Origin: JABEVB01 sp049965775
GTDB taxonomy: Bacteria; Planctomycetota; Phycisphaerae; WQYP01
DNA length: 22,728 nt
Direction: 5' to 3'
Assembly (NCBI GenBank): GCA_049965775.1
Contig: JBMFVX010000041.1
Location: forward strand, 1-22,728
Numbering within the stretch: the stretch's first letter is position 1; each line of letters opens with the position of its first letter. The position numbers and the translations under genes were made by a program. Under the pieces are notes generated by a model that saw only the letters and a list, made by a program, of their open reading frames with translations, had not been told where the DNA came from and made no database searches. Shown piece after piece: positions 16,548 to 22,728 of the stretch.

Positions 16548-17651
16548 TTACTGCCCATTTCCCGCAGGCATAATGGGGTTGCTGTTGACGGTTTTGGTGG
16601 TTGTGTCGGTTTCGGTACGAACTTTTCGGGTTGTGGTAATCGTGGTTGTTTTAAGAATCATCGGGCCGGTGATGTCGAGGTCGAGCGTGTTGTTCTGCAA
16701 ATCAACGGCTTTAAGCCCGGTTGAGACGCCAAGCTCCTGCTTCAGCGCTGAATAAAAATCATCCGGTGAACCGCTGTACTGCACGGCAAGCTGGCCATAG
16801 GCGGTTTGCGTATTGCCTGTGATGCCGCGATCAATAACGCGGGTAACGCCCGGAACTTTTTGGATGAAGTGTTTGATCTTGAGCACATCATCTACCGTGG
16901 CGGCATGGTAGATGCGCACGGTAATGGGGTTAAATGCCTGGGGGCTGCCGTTCCATACGGCGGCAAGTTTCTGCATGATTTTGTCCGACAGGTATCCGGT
17001 GTACATGTTGATGTTGGTTTTTGACGCCGGCAGCGGCATATCCACATAGGCCACGCCCAAAACGCGGGCGTCCGTGGTGGAAAGCGCCTGGGCGAGCAGC
17101 CGCACCGCCCCCTGGCTGCTGGACGACTGTGCCGTGGGCGAGGCCTGTATTTCCACTACCACATCGGTATTAAGCTGATGCTTAAGCAGCGGCAGCACGG
17201 CGGGGTCGCCATTTTGCATACGCAAAAAGCTTTCGCGGTCGAGCACCTGCTTGGCCAAATCCGGGCTTTGAATGTCTACCTGACCGTTGGCGTTGAGATA
17301 GTCTATGGTAGAAAGCTGTATGGCTTGATAGTCGGTATCAGATATCGGCAGCTTTTTGTAGCCTTGCGCTGTCACTTTGGGGTAAACAATTACCACCATA
17401 ACGCGCGGCTCGCGCTGAGCCTGGTAAGCCTGCACATACGCCGCTTCGTCGGGTAGCGCCTGGTGCGTGCCGTACGGGTTGCCCGTAGTGGGTGGGCCGT
17501 AGGCATCGGGCGGCAGCGGCTTGCTGTACGGCTGCGGCTGATACGCGGCCTGATCGCTGGCTGGAGGAATATTAACGCGCTGCACGGTTTGACAGCCCGT
17601 CAACGCCAGCAAACTGGTGATAAACCCGACGGTAGCCAACTTTGTAAACAT
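16548..17651 (-). CDS. LpoB-like lipoprotein (possible penicillin-binding protein activator)
   Basis: From the ATG at 17651 (GAGG six bases upstream) the protein has 367 residues and begins with a lipoprotein signal ending in LLALTGC, Cys at 20. A Pro/Tyr-rich linker follows (about 22-70), as in LpoB, where such a tether spans the periplasm. The domain from REPRVMVVIVYPKV to about LGVAYVDMP includes STIDYLNANGQVDI, ESFLRMQNGD and LNTDVVVEI, which resembles the LpoB/CsgG-like fold (small-protein search, then lglAD-like segment). About 150 further residues with ITVRIYHAATVDDVLKIKHFI are unlike LpoB and look like an extra alpha/beta domain. The tail is Thr-rich. The LpoB link rests on faint similarity plus the YcfL-like neighbour, so an unrelated lipoprotein remains possible. 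Confidence 0.62.
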   Translation of the reverse strand: MFTKLATVGFITSLLALTGCQTVQRVNIPPASDQAAYQPQPYSKPLPPDAYGPPTTGNPYGTHQALPDEAAYVQAYQAQREPRVMVVIVYPKVTAQGYKKLPISDTDYQAIQLSTIDYLNANGQVDIQSPDLAKQVLDRESFLRMQNGDPAVLPLLKHQLNTDVVVEIQASPTAQSSSSQGAVRLLAQALSTTDARVLGVAYVDMPLPASKTNINMYTGYLSDKIMQKLAAVWNGSPQAFNPITVRIYHAATVDDVLKIKHFIQKVPGVTRVIDRGITGNTQTAYGQLAVQYSGSPDDFYSALKQELGVSTGLKAVDLQNNTLDLDITGPMILKTTTITTTRKVRTETDTTTKTVNSNPIMPAGNGQ

Positions 17652-17767
17652 AAACAACCTCGCCAAATAACCGCCGCGCCACGCGGCGATGCCTTCGCCT
17701 GCAACGCTCAAGGCCATGCGGACGGCACAATGGCCAAACAGCCAGCCTCGGCAAATGTTGCAACGCT

Positions 17768-17798
17768 ATTTTACCCGCAGATAGGCGTAGTGTGTCAA
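17768..17798 (-). promoter_or_regulatory. Candidate promoter of the lipoprotein pair
   Basis: On the minus strand, TTGACA (17798 to 17793) and TAAAAT (17773 to 17768) are separated by 19 bases. The boxes are near consensus but the spacer is two bases too long. Transcription would start about 110 bases before the ATG at 17651. Confidence 0.45.
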
Positions 17799-17855
17799 TA
17801 TGCTGGCAAACCGTAGCTGCGGGGTGCGGGCGGCGGGGTGGGACTTTGCTGCGGT

Positions 17856-18569
17856 TTATACCCACAATACGCTGGGGTTGGTGATGGTCAGGCGGTTGAC
17901 TTCGTCGGTGCCGACGAGGGTGACGGCGTGGCGCAGGCCGCGGGTTCGGTTGGAAAGATGGTCGGGTCGGTGGCAGTCGGAGCCGAGCATAAAGTAGCGG
18001 CCATCTTTGAGGAAGCGTTCGGAGAGAGCCAGAATTTCTTTGCTTTCAGACCCGCCAAGCGGGCCAAGATTGCCCTGAAACAGCAAACCGCGTTGGGCAA
18101 GCCGATCCATCAGCGCCGGTTTGCGGCGTACCGCAGCCATGCGTTCGGGATGAGCTAAAATGACCGTCAGGCCCTTATTTTGCAGCCAGTCAACGCAGGC
18201 GTCGGCCCAGGCGGGCCAGTCAGGTTCCCAGATGTCGGCGAGACAGTAGTTTGTGTTGTGGCCATAAGTGGGTATTCGCTGGAGGTCTTTGAGTTTAATA
18301 ATTTCGGGCGAAAGACGCAGTTCGCCGCCGGGGCGTACTTCGACAGGAATATTTTCGGCGGCGAGGGTTTTGCGCAGTTGTTCCACACGCGTGCGGGTAA
18401 GTGCGGGCGTTATATCGCCATAATCGAGCGCGCCGGTATGAGGCGTAAGAAAAAATCGGTTGTAGCCGAGCGCTGCAAACGCACGGATGCACTCCAGCGA
18501 CTCGGCGATGCTGCTGCAGCCATCGTCGGTGGCGGGCAGAAAGTGGTTGTGCACATCTATCCGGTTCAT
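17856..18569 (-). CDS. PHP-domain phosphoesterase, CpsB/YwqE-like tyrosine phosphatase
   Basis: The 237-residue protein carries the full metal-site pattern of the PHP-type bacterial tyrosine phosphatases (CpsB, YwqE). This comprises DVHNH (D5, H7, H9) with LPATDDG, TPH (H44), GGE (E83), ILAHPER (H140) and SDCH (D198, H200). Such enzymes use two or three metal ions to remove phosphate from tyrosine of kinases that control polysaccharide export. No kinase or capsule gene is in the window. The ATG lies 23 bases after the typA stop on the same strand, so it is probably transcribed with typA. The substrate is not known, and a histidinol-phosphatase-like activity is the main alternative. Confidence 0.82.
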   Translation of the reverse strand: MNRIDVHNHFLPATDDGCSSIAESLECIRAFAALGYNRFFLTPHTGALDYGDITPALTRTRVEQLRKTLAAENIPVEVRPGGELRLSPEIIKLKDLQRIPTYGHNTNYCLADIWEPDWPAWADACVDWLQNKGLTVILAHPERMAAVRRKPALMDRLAQRGLLFQGNLGPLGGSESKEILALSERFLKDGRYFMLGSDCHRPDHLSNRTRGLRHAVTLVGTDEVNRLTITNPSVLWV

Positions 18570-18592
18570 GCCTTATCGCCCGGTGGCTGGTA

Positions 18593-20446
18593 TCAGGAGC
18601 CTGCCATTTCCGCTTCGGCGGCCTTACTCATGCGTTTGCGTTCATTTTCCTTAAGGTATCGCTTTCGCAGGCGAATGGTTTGCGGGGTTATTTCAACCAA
18701 TTCATCATCCTCAATGTATTCCAGCGCCAACTCAAGCGACATGTCGCGGGGCGGCTTGAGGATGATGTTTTTATCGCTGGCGGTGGTACGCATGTTTGAG
18801 AGTTTTTTCTCGCGGCAGACGTTGACGGGAATGTCGGTGTCTTTGTTGTATTCGCCGACAATCATGCCTTCATAAACATCATCGCCGGGCTTAACAAACA
18901 TGACGCCGCGCTCCTGCAGGGTATCCAGCGCGTAGGCGTTGGTGGATCCGTTTTCCATGCTTACCATCACGCCGTTTTGGCGGCCGGGGAGCGCTCCGCG
19001 GATAAACTGATAATCGTGGAAGGTGTGGTGCATGACGGCCTCTCCGGCGGTGGCGTTGAGCAGGCGGGTACGCAGGCCAATGAGGCCGCGCGCCGGAATG
19101 GTGAACTCCAGGTGCGTCATGTTGCCTTTGGTGTCCATGCGGGCGAGTTCACCGCGGCGGTTGCCAATGGCTTCCATCACAGCGCCTACAAACTGCTGCG
19201 GCACGTCAATAACAAGATTTTCAATGGGTTCGCACTTGTGGCCGTTGAGTTCCTTGAAGATAACCTTGGGTTTACCCACCTGCAGTTCGTAGCCTTCGCG
19301 GCGCATGTTTTCGATGAGCACGCCGAGGTGCAGCAGGCCGCGACCGCTGACGCGCAGCGAGTCGGCGGAGTTGGTGTCTTCGACGCGCAGCGCCACGTTG
19401 CTCTGCAGTTCGCGCATGAGGCGATCCCGCAGATTGCGGCTGGTGACAAATTTGCCCTCCCGGCCCGCGAAAGGCGAATCGTTGACGCTGAAAATCATGC
19501 TCAGTGTCGGTTCGTCAACATCTATGAGCGGCAGCGGTTCGGGATGTTCCGGCGTAGCGATGGTGTCGCCGATGTCCACATCTTCAATGCCGACGACGGC
19601 ACAAATGTCGCCGGCTTCACAATGGGGCGTCTTTTCGCGTGTGAGGCCGGCAAAAAGATACAGCTCAACAATGCTGTGCGATTCAACCTTGCCGTTGCGT
19701 TTGATGAGGGCCACCTTCTGGCCTTTGTTGAGTACGCCGTTAAAAACACGGCCGATGCCGATACGTCCGACGTATTCGTTGTAGTCAATATTGGTGATCT
19801 GCATTTGCAGGGGTTTTTCAAGGTCGGCGACGGGCCCGGGGATTTTTTTTACAATGGTTTCGAGCAGAGGGCGCATGTCTTCGTTGGTATCGGCGGGATC
19901 GAGCCGGGCATAACCGGCGCGGCCTGAACTGTATACCACCGGAAAGTCGAGTGCGTCGTCGTCGGCGTCGAGTTCAACAAACAGGTCAAAAATTTCGTTG
20001 AGCACCTCGGTGGGGCGGGCGTCGGGCCGGTCAATTTTGTTGATAACCACAATGGGCTTAATGTGGTAATGAAACGCCTTTTTAAGCACAAAGCGCGTCT
20101 GGGGCATGGGGCCTTCGAAGGCATCAACGAGCAGCAGCACACCGTCGGCCATTTTAAGCACGCGTTCAACCTCGCCGCCAAAATCCGCGTGGCCGGGGGT
20201 GTCAATGATGTTAATTTTGCGGCTTACGCCATTTTCGTCGGGATAGTTCATGGCGACGTTTTTGGCCAGAATGGTAATGCCTCGCTCGCGCTCAAGCGGG
20301 TTGTTATCAAGAATAAGCGTTTTGTCCACAAGCTGGTCCTTGCGGAACATGCCCGACTGCCGGAGCATGGCGTCTACAAGGGTGGTTTTGCCATGGTCTA
20401 CGTGTGCAATGATGGCGATATTTCTTAATTCGTCACGACGTTTCAT
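18593..20446 (-). CDS. typA: Translational GTPase TypA/BipA
   Basis: TypA (BipA) is a ribosome-bound GTPase of the EF-G family that helps 50S assembly and growth under stress or cold. From the ATG at 20446 the protein has 617 residues, the usual size (E. coli about 607). G motifs are AHVDHGKTT (G1), GITILAKN (G2), DTPGHADFGGEV (G3), NKIDRPDARP (G4) and SSGRAGYA (G5). The later EF-G-like domains include SMIFSVNDSPFAGREGK and the BipA-specific C-terminal part with GLIGLRT, GVMVSMENGSTNAYAL, MIVGEY and LEYIEDDELVEITP. The in-frame ATG at 20506 would add 20 non-conserved residues. A PHP phosphatase gene follows 23 bases downstream. Confidence 0.97.
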   Translation of the reverse strand: MKRRDELRNIAIIAHVDHGKTTLVDAMLRQSGMFRKDQLVDKTLILDNNPLERERGITILAKNVAMNYPDENGVSRKINIIDTPGHADFGGEVERVLKMADGVLLLVDAFEGPMPQTRFVLKKAFHYHIKPIVVINKIDRPDARPTEVLNEIFDLFVELDADDDALDFPVVYSSGRAGYARLDPADTNEDMRPLLETIVKKIPGPVADLEKPLQMQITNIDYNEYVGRIGIGRVFNGVLNKGQKVALIKRNGKVESHSIVELYLFAGLTREKTPHCEAGDICAVVGIEDVDIGDTIATPEHPEPLPLIDVDEPTLSMIFSVNDSPFAGREGKFVTSRNLRDRLMRELQSNVALRVEDTNSADSLRVSGRGLLHLGVLIENMRREGYELQVGKPKVIFKELNGHKCEPIENLVIDVPQQFVGAVMEAIGNRRGELARMDTKGNMTHLEFTIPARGLIGLRTRLLNATAGEAVMHHTFHDYQFIRGALPGRQNGVMVSMENGSTNAYALDTLQERGVMFVKPGDDVYEGMIVGEYNKDTDIPVNVCREKKLSNMRTTASDKNIILKPPRDMSLELALEYIEDDELVEITPQTIRLRKRYLKENERKRMSKAAEAEMAGS

Positions 20447-20789
20447 AGGATGCTCTGCCAAGGGGTTTATAAAGTTATCGGGCCATAGGGTGGGCCGCCA
20501 CGCCATGCGGGAGAGTACAACAACCGCAGCGCCTCGGTTTCAGCCGAGCCGGGCAGTATACCATTGGGGCGAGGCGGCGCAAAGCCGGGCGGCTGTGCCG
20601 TGGGACTCGCGGGGTAGCCTTGTGACGCCACTGCAAATGAGAATATTGTTACTTTGATTTATATCATCTTGCTGCTGTTTCGTGCTGTCGTGCTCAATTG
20701 CGGGAAGGCGGCATAGGCTGCGTCATGCCGATACTTGGGATTCTTATGTTACGGAGAATGTCGCCCACCATGTCGCAGCGCGATGACGA
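20447..20789. promoter_or_regulatory. Gene-free stretch with candidate typA promoter
   Basis: On the minus strand, TTGCGC (20582 to 20577) and TATACT (20560 to 20555) stand 16 bases apart, about 110 bases before the typA start. The intervening leader can form a short hairpin, CTCGG-ctgaaa-CCGAG. The part near 20636-20675 is AT-rich and may hold another promoter. I see no gene. Confidence 0.4.
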
Positions 20790-21383
20790 TTATTGACTGT
20801 TGTGAAGCGCCATTAAAAAGCCCGTGCGGGCGGCGCGAATTTCCGGCGAGCCGTGGATAAGGCTGTTGGCCATCATTTGCGGCAAATGCGCCTGCCAGTT
20901 GCCCCGGCCGTGGCCGTGTGGACCGTGTCCGTTGTTGGCTTGGCCATTTTGATTTTGGGCGGCCCGTTGCTTGGCCCATTTGGCCCGCATGGCGCGGAAC
21001 CGGGCCTTGGCGGCGGCGACCATGGCCTGCTGCTCGGCCGGCGACGCATGGGCAAACGCCAGGAAAAATGCGTCGAACTGGGCGCGGCGTTTCTCAAACA
21101 TGGCGCGGCGCTGGGCCGGGGTCATTTTCTCAAAGGCCTCGCGGTTAAAATGCCGGCCGCCAAACATTGGGAATTGCGGCACCTGGCCGTTTGCGCTTTG
21201 AAGTATTTTGGTCACCTGCGGCGAAAGAGTATCGCCGCGTGCCGCCACAGCCTTGGTTAAAAACATGCGCCCATACACCACCAAAAGCGCCAGCAGCAGC
21301 ACCGTAAGCAGCAGTGACGAGCGGTGGTTGCGCACGAACGATTTAAATTTGGAAGGCTTGCTGGTTTTGCTGGAGGCGGTCAT
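20790..21383 (-). CDS. Small membrane-anchored protein with Gly/His/Asn-rich linker, unknown function
   Basis: I do not recognise the family. The 197-residue protein has a basic N terminus (Lys/Arg-rich, residues 6-21), one membrane helix (about 24-41) and then a mainly helical outer part. The segment MTPAQRRAMFEKRRAQF, followed by a second Pro-Ala-Glu-led helix (ASPAEQQAMVAAAKARF), is faintly like the LTPxQ helices of CpxP/Spy-type periplasmic proteins. A flexible stretch rich in Asn, Gly and His (about 144-161) could bind metal. GGAG stands six bases before the ATG, and the start lies 24 bases after the stop of the pseudopilin-like gene, so the two form an operon. A role in the same export or surface apparatus is a guess. 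Confidence 0.7.
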   Translation of the reverse strand: MTASSKTSKPSKFKSFVRNHRSSLLLTVLLLALLVVYGRMFLTKAVAARGDTLSPQVTKILQSANGQVPQFPMFGGRHFNREAFEKMTPAQRRAMFEKRRAQFDAFFLAFAHASPAEQQAMVAAAKARFRAMRAKWAKQRAAQNQNGQANNGHGPHGHGRGNWQAHLPQMMANSLIHGSPEIRAARTGFLMALHNSQ

Positions 21384-21407
21384 GTTAAGCTCCGTATGCT
21401 TGGCGTG

Positions 21408-22154
21408 TTAATGATGAAACCATACCGGTTGGCCGGCGCTTTGCGATATATCAAGCACGGTTCCTACGTGCCAGTCGGCGAACAGGATATTGGCTGATTG
21501 CGGCTGACCCGGCGGCCCGTGGAACGTGGCAAAGTCAGAGAGTACCCAAGTGCCCTGAGCTTGGAGAATATTATAAAGATAGATGCCATGATTAACCGGC
21601 CCGATGCGCCATCGTTCAATTCGGTCGCCGGAAAGGCCCATGTTGTATTGGTAGCTGGTGCCTTCATAGGCAAAGTAGGATGGATAGCTCTTGCCGTTGT
21701 AGGGGTCGCTATACCCGTTGATGTCGGCCGGGCAATCCCAGGCGGCGGGCGTTGCGGCGTCGTTGGCGGTGGGAACCCAATTGGGGGTGGGAATGCTTGT
21801 TGGAGGCGGTACGCTGCTGATGACGCTTTGCACCGGCGGTGGATTGATTATCGTGGTACCGTCGTCTGTAGTCACTGAAAGATTGACGGTTGGCATTTCA
21901 GGGCACACCGGAAAGATGCTATTGCTCTGGCTTTGCAGGTAGGCTTGAAAGCTTTCGCCAAGTCCGTGCAGGTTGGCGGCGCAGGCGGTTCGTAAGGCAG
22001 ATTGCCGGGCCAACTGGAGTGCCGGCAGCAGCAGCCCCACCAGCAACGCAATGATGCTGATAACCACCAGCAGTTCAATAAGAGTAAAGCCGGTCCAATA
22101 ACTGTTGTGGTTACGGCCGCGATTCAGGCACTTTGATGAAAGGAGGCTGCTCAT
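21408..22154 (-). CDS. Type II secretion/pseudopilin-like protein with prepilin N-terminal methylation site
   Basis: The 248-residue protein starts with a prepilin signal. The expected cleavage is between Gly22 and Phe23 (TG-FTLIELLVVISIIALLVG), with Glu at position +5 of the mature protein as needed for assembly and N-methylation. The leading 22 residues are basic and Ser-rich. After the hydrophobic helix come TACAANLHGLGESFQAYLQ and a variable Pro/Ser/Thr-rich region. The end, ANILFADWHVGTVLD, matches the N-x-LFxDGHV close of the large planctomycete pseudopilin class (H-X9-DG type), with Trp in place of the usual Gly. A prepilin peptidase (not in the window) would process it. The gene is followed at 24 bases by a small membrane protein gene. 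Confidence 0.9.
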   Translation of the reverse strand: MSSLLSSKCLNRGRNHNSYWTGFTLIELLVVISIIALLVGLLLPALQLARQSALRTACAANLHGLGESFQAYLQSQSNSIFPVCPEMPTVNLSVTTDDGTTIINPPPVQSVISSVPPPTSIPTPNWVPTANDAATPAAWDCPADINGYSDPYNGKSYPSYFAYEGTSYQYNMGLSGDRIERWRIGPVNHGIYLYNILQAQGTWVLSDFATFHGPPGQPQSANILFADWHVGTVLDISQSAGQPVWFHH

Positions 22155-22190
22155 GGAATGTCTGCGCCTTGACTAAACCTTAAACGAACC

Positions 22191-22255
22191 ACTTCTGGCG
22201 GCATGCAAGATGCTTGCCCACACTGTAACCAAGTCGTGGTGTTGTTGCCAGAAGT
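22191..22255 (-). other. Structured leader upstream of the pseudopilin-like gene
   Basis: A perfect 9-base inverted repeat, ACTTCTGGC (22191-22199) and GCCAGAAGT (22247-22255), encloses 47 bases. Inside are a GCAAG-ATG-CTTGC hairpin (22205-22217) and a possible CCAC/GTGG hairpin. The whole can fold as a three-way junction. It lies 37 bases before the start codon on the minus strand and so would be in the mRNA leader. Farther upstream, near 22290-22330, the DNA is AT-rich and may hold the promoter. Confidence 0.45.
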
Positions 22256-22320
22256 TAGTACTCGCAAGCCGCCAGTTGGTTGCAGGAACTTTAAAAAATA
22301 TGGTTATATTCTTGAAAATG

Positions 22321-22343
22321 GCCCTTTTTTTGGCAAAAGGGGC
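22321..22343. other. Hairpin between the glutathione peroxidase and pseudopilin-like genes
   Basis: GCCCTTTT and AAAAGGGGC pair through eight bases with one bulge around a six-base loop. The position, about 90 bases after the peroxidase stop, could suit a terminator on the minus strand, but no T-run follows the hairpin in that direction. The evidence is weak. Confidence 0.3.
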
Positions 22344-22434
22344 GGCAGATGAATTAAAGCGTTGAGCCGTGGAGGGTGAAACGCGAAATGCTGCTTGGTG
22401 CGTTGTTACATGGCGACGTACAGGATTGCCAGGC

Positions 22435-22728
22435 TTATTTAGCGAGCTGCGCCTTAATCGCTTCGACCACCTGCGGCGAGGTGGGCCAAACGGGTGTGCG
22501 GAAGCGGGCGACGATGGCGCCGTCGCGGGCGATCAAAAACTTTTCAAAGTTCCACTTAACAGGACCCGGAAATTTGGGGTCAGTCTTGGGGCTGGTAAGA
22601 AACCGGTAGAGCGCACACTGATGCGGGCCTTTCACGTCAACCTTTGAAAACAGGCTCTTCGGGCAATCGAGTGGGTAAATTATCCTGAAAAACATGATAT
22701 GATCCTTCATTGACGGTCGTTTTCTGCT
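22435..22728 (-). CDS. Glutathione peroxidase, C-terminal part (runs off the right edge)
   Basis: The frame is open from the window edge to the TAA at 22435-22437 and encodes at least 97 residues. The segment LFSKVDVKGPHQCALYRFL, followed by VKWNFEKFLIARDGAIVARF, is the typical second half of a thioredoxin-fold glutathione peroxidase (GPx/BtuE type), which reduces hydrogen peroxide and lipid peroxides. The Trp and Asn of WNF belong to the catalytic site. The part with the peroxidatic Cys or Sec lies outside the window. The residues just before LFSKV fit the family less well, so damage there cannot be excluded. The ATG at 22710 is internal, not a start. Confidence 0.8.
   Translation of the reverse strand, partial: SRKRPSMKDHIMFFRIIYPLDCPKSLFSKVDVKGPHQCALYRFLTSPKTDPKFPGPVKWNFEKFLIARDGAIVARFRTPVWPTSPQVVEAIKAQLAK

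Noticed and set aside
18977..19927. Long open frame (about 316 codons) on the plus strand opposite typA
   Set aside because: It lies wholly antisense to a certain gene, its translation matches no family, and it reflects the codon pattern of typA.
20636..20652. Fur-box-like sequence aatgagaatattgttac
   Set aside because: It matches the iron-box pattern only loosely and no iron-related gene lies next to it.
20725..20796. Short plus-strand open frame of 23 codons
   Set aside because: No ribosome binding site and no sign of coding bias; it overlaps the 3' end of the neighbouring gene.

Overview
The window looks like chromosomal DNA of a planctomycete, most likely from the Phycisphaerae side. 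This is an inference from the gene mix: a type II pseudopilin-like protein of the planctomycete ADGH class, a DUF1570-type secreted metalloprotease, a double siroheme-decarboxylase/Lrp protein, a CpsB-like PHP phosphatase next to typA, and a large secreted transglutaminase. GC content looks moderately high. No rRNA, CRISPR array, phage genes or intact mobile element is visible.

Left end (1-3266): the 3' part of an IS4-family transposase is followed by a glycoside hydrolase family 2 gene that has lost its 5' end at the IS junction. The transposase frame has a stop codon just before the conserved region. Both look like remnants. After a gene-free stretch of about 365 bp with palindromes comes gatB (3632-5119), then a secreted HEXXH protein (5221-6513).

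Middle (6569-11868): on the minus strand are a metallo-beta-lactamase-fold hydrolase of the YycJ type and a beta-hydroxyacid dehydrogenase. Divergent from these is a plus-strand pair, a flavin-reductase-like protein and a two-domain siroheme-decarboxylase-like protein, with a recognisable -10 box. An RlmI-type rRNA methyltransferase lies on the minus strand. The 350 bp upstream of it holds a degenerate repeat cluster and the promoter of a tRNA-Phe gene (12218-12290), which ends in a Rho-independent-type terminator.

Right half (12444-22728): a secreted protein joins a cysteine-protease-like N-terminal region to a transglutaminase core. It faces the minus-strand thiL-tsaE operon, which has a 4 bp overlap and a predicted leaderless transcript. 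Next come two lipoproteins resembling the YcfL/LpoB pair of gamma-proteobacteria, then typA with a CpsB/YwqE-like PHP phosphatase downstream. Last are a two-gene unit (pseudopilin-like protein plus a small membrane-anchored protein) with a structured leader, and the C-terminal part of a glutathione peroxidase that runs off the right edge.

Most genes are housekeeping: tRNA amidation, tRNA and rRNA modification, thiamine, translation GTPase. The points most worth a second look are the double cysteine-enzyme protein at 12444, the flavin reductase/siroheme decarboxylase pair at 8841-10553, the LpoB/YcfL-like lipoprotein pair, and the repeat and palindrome families between genes.
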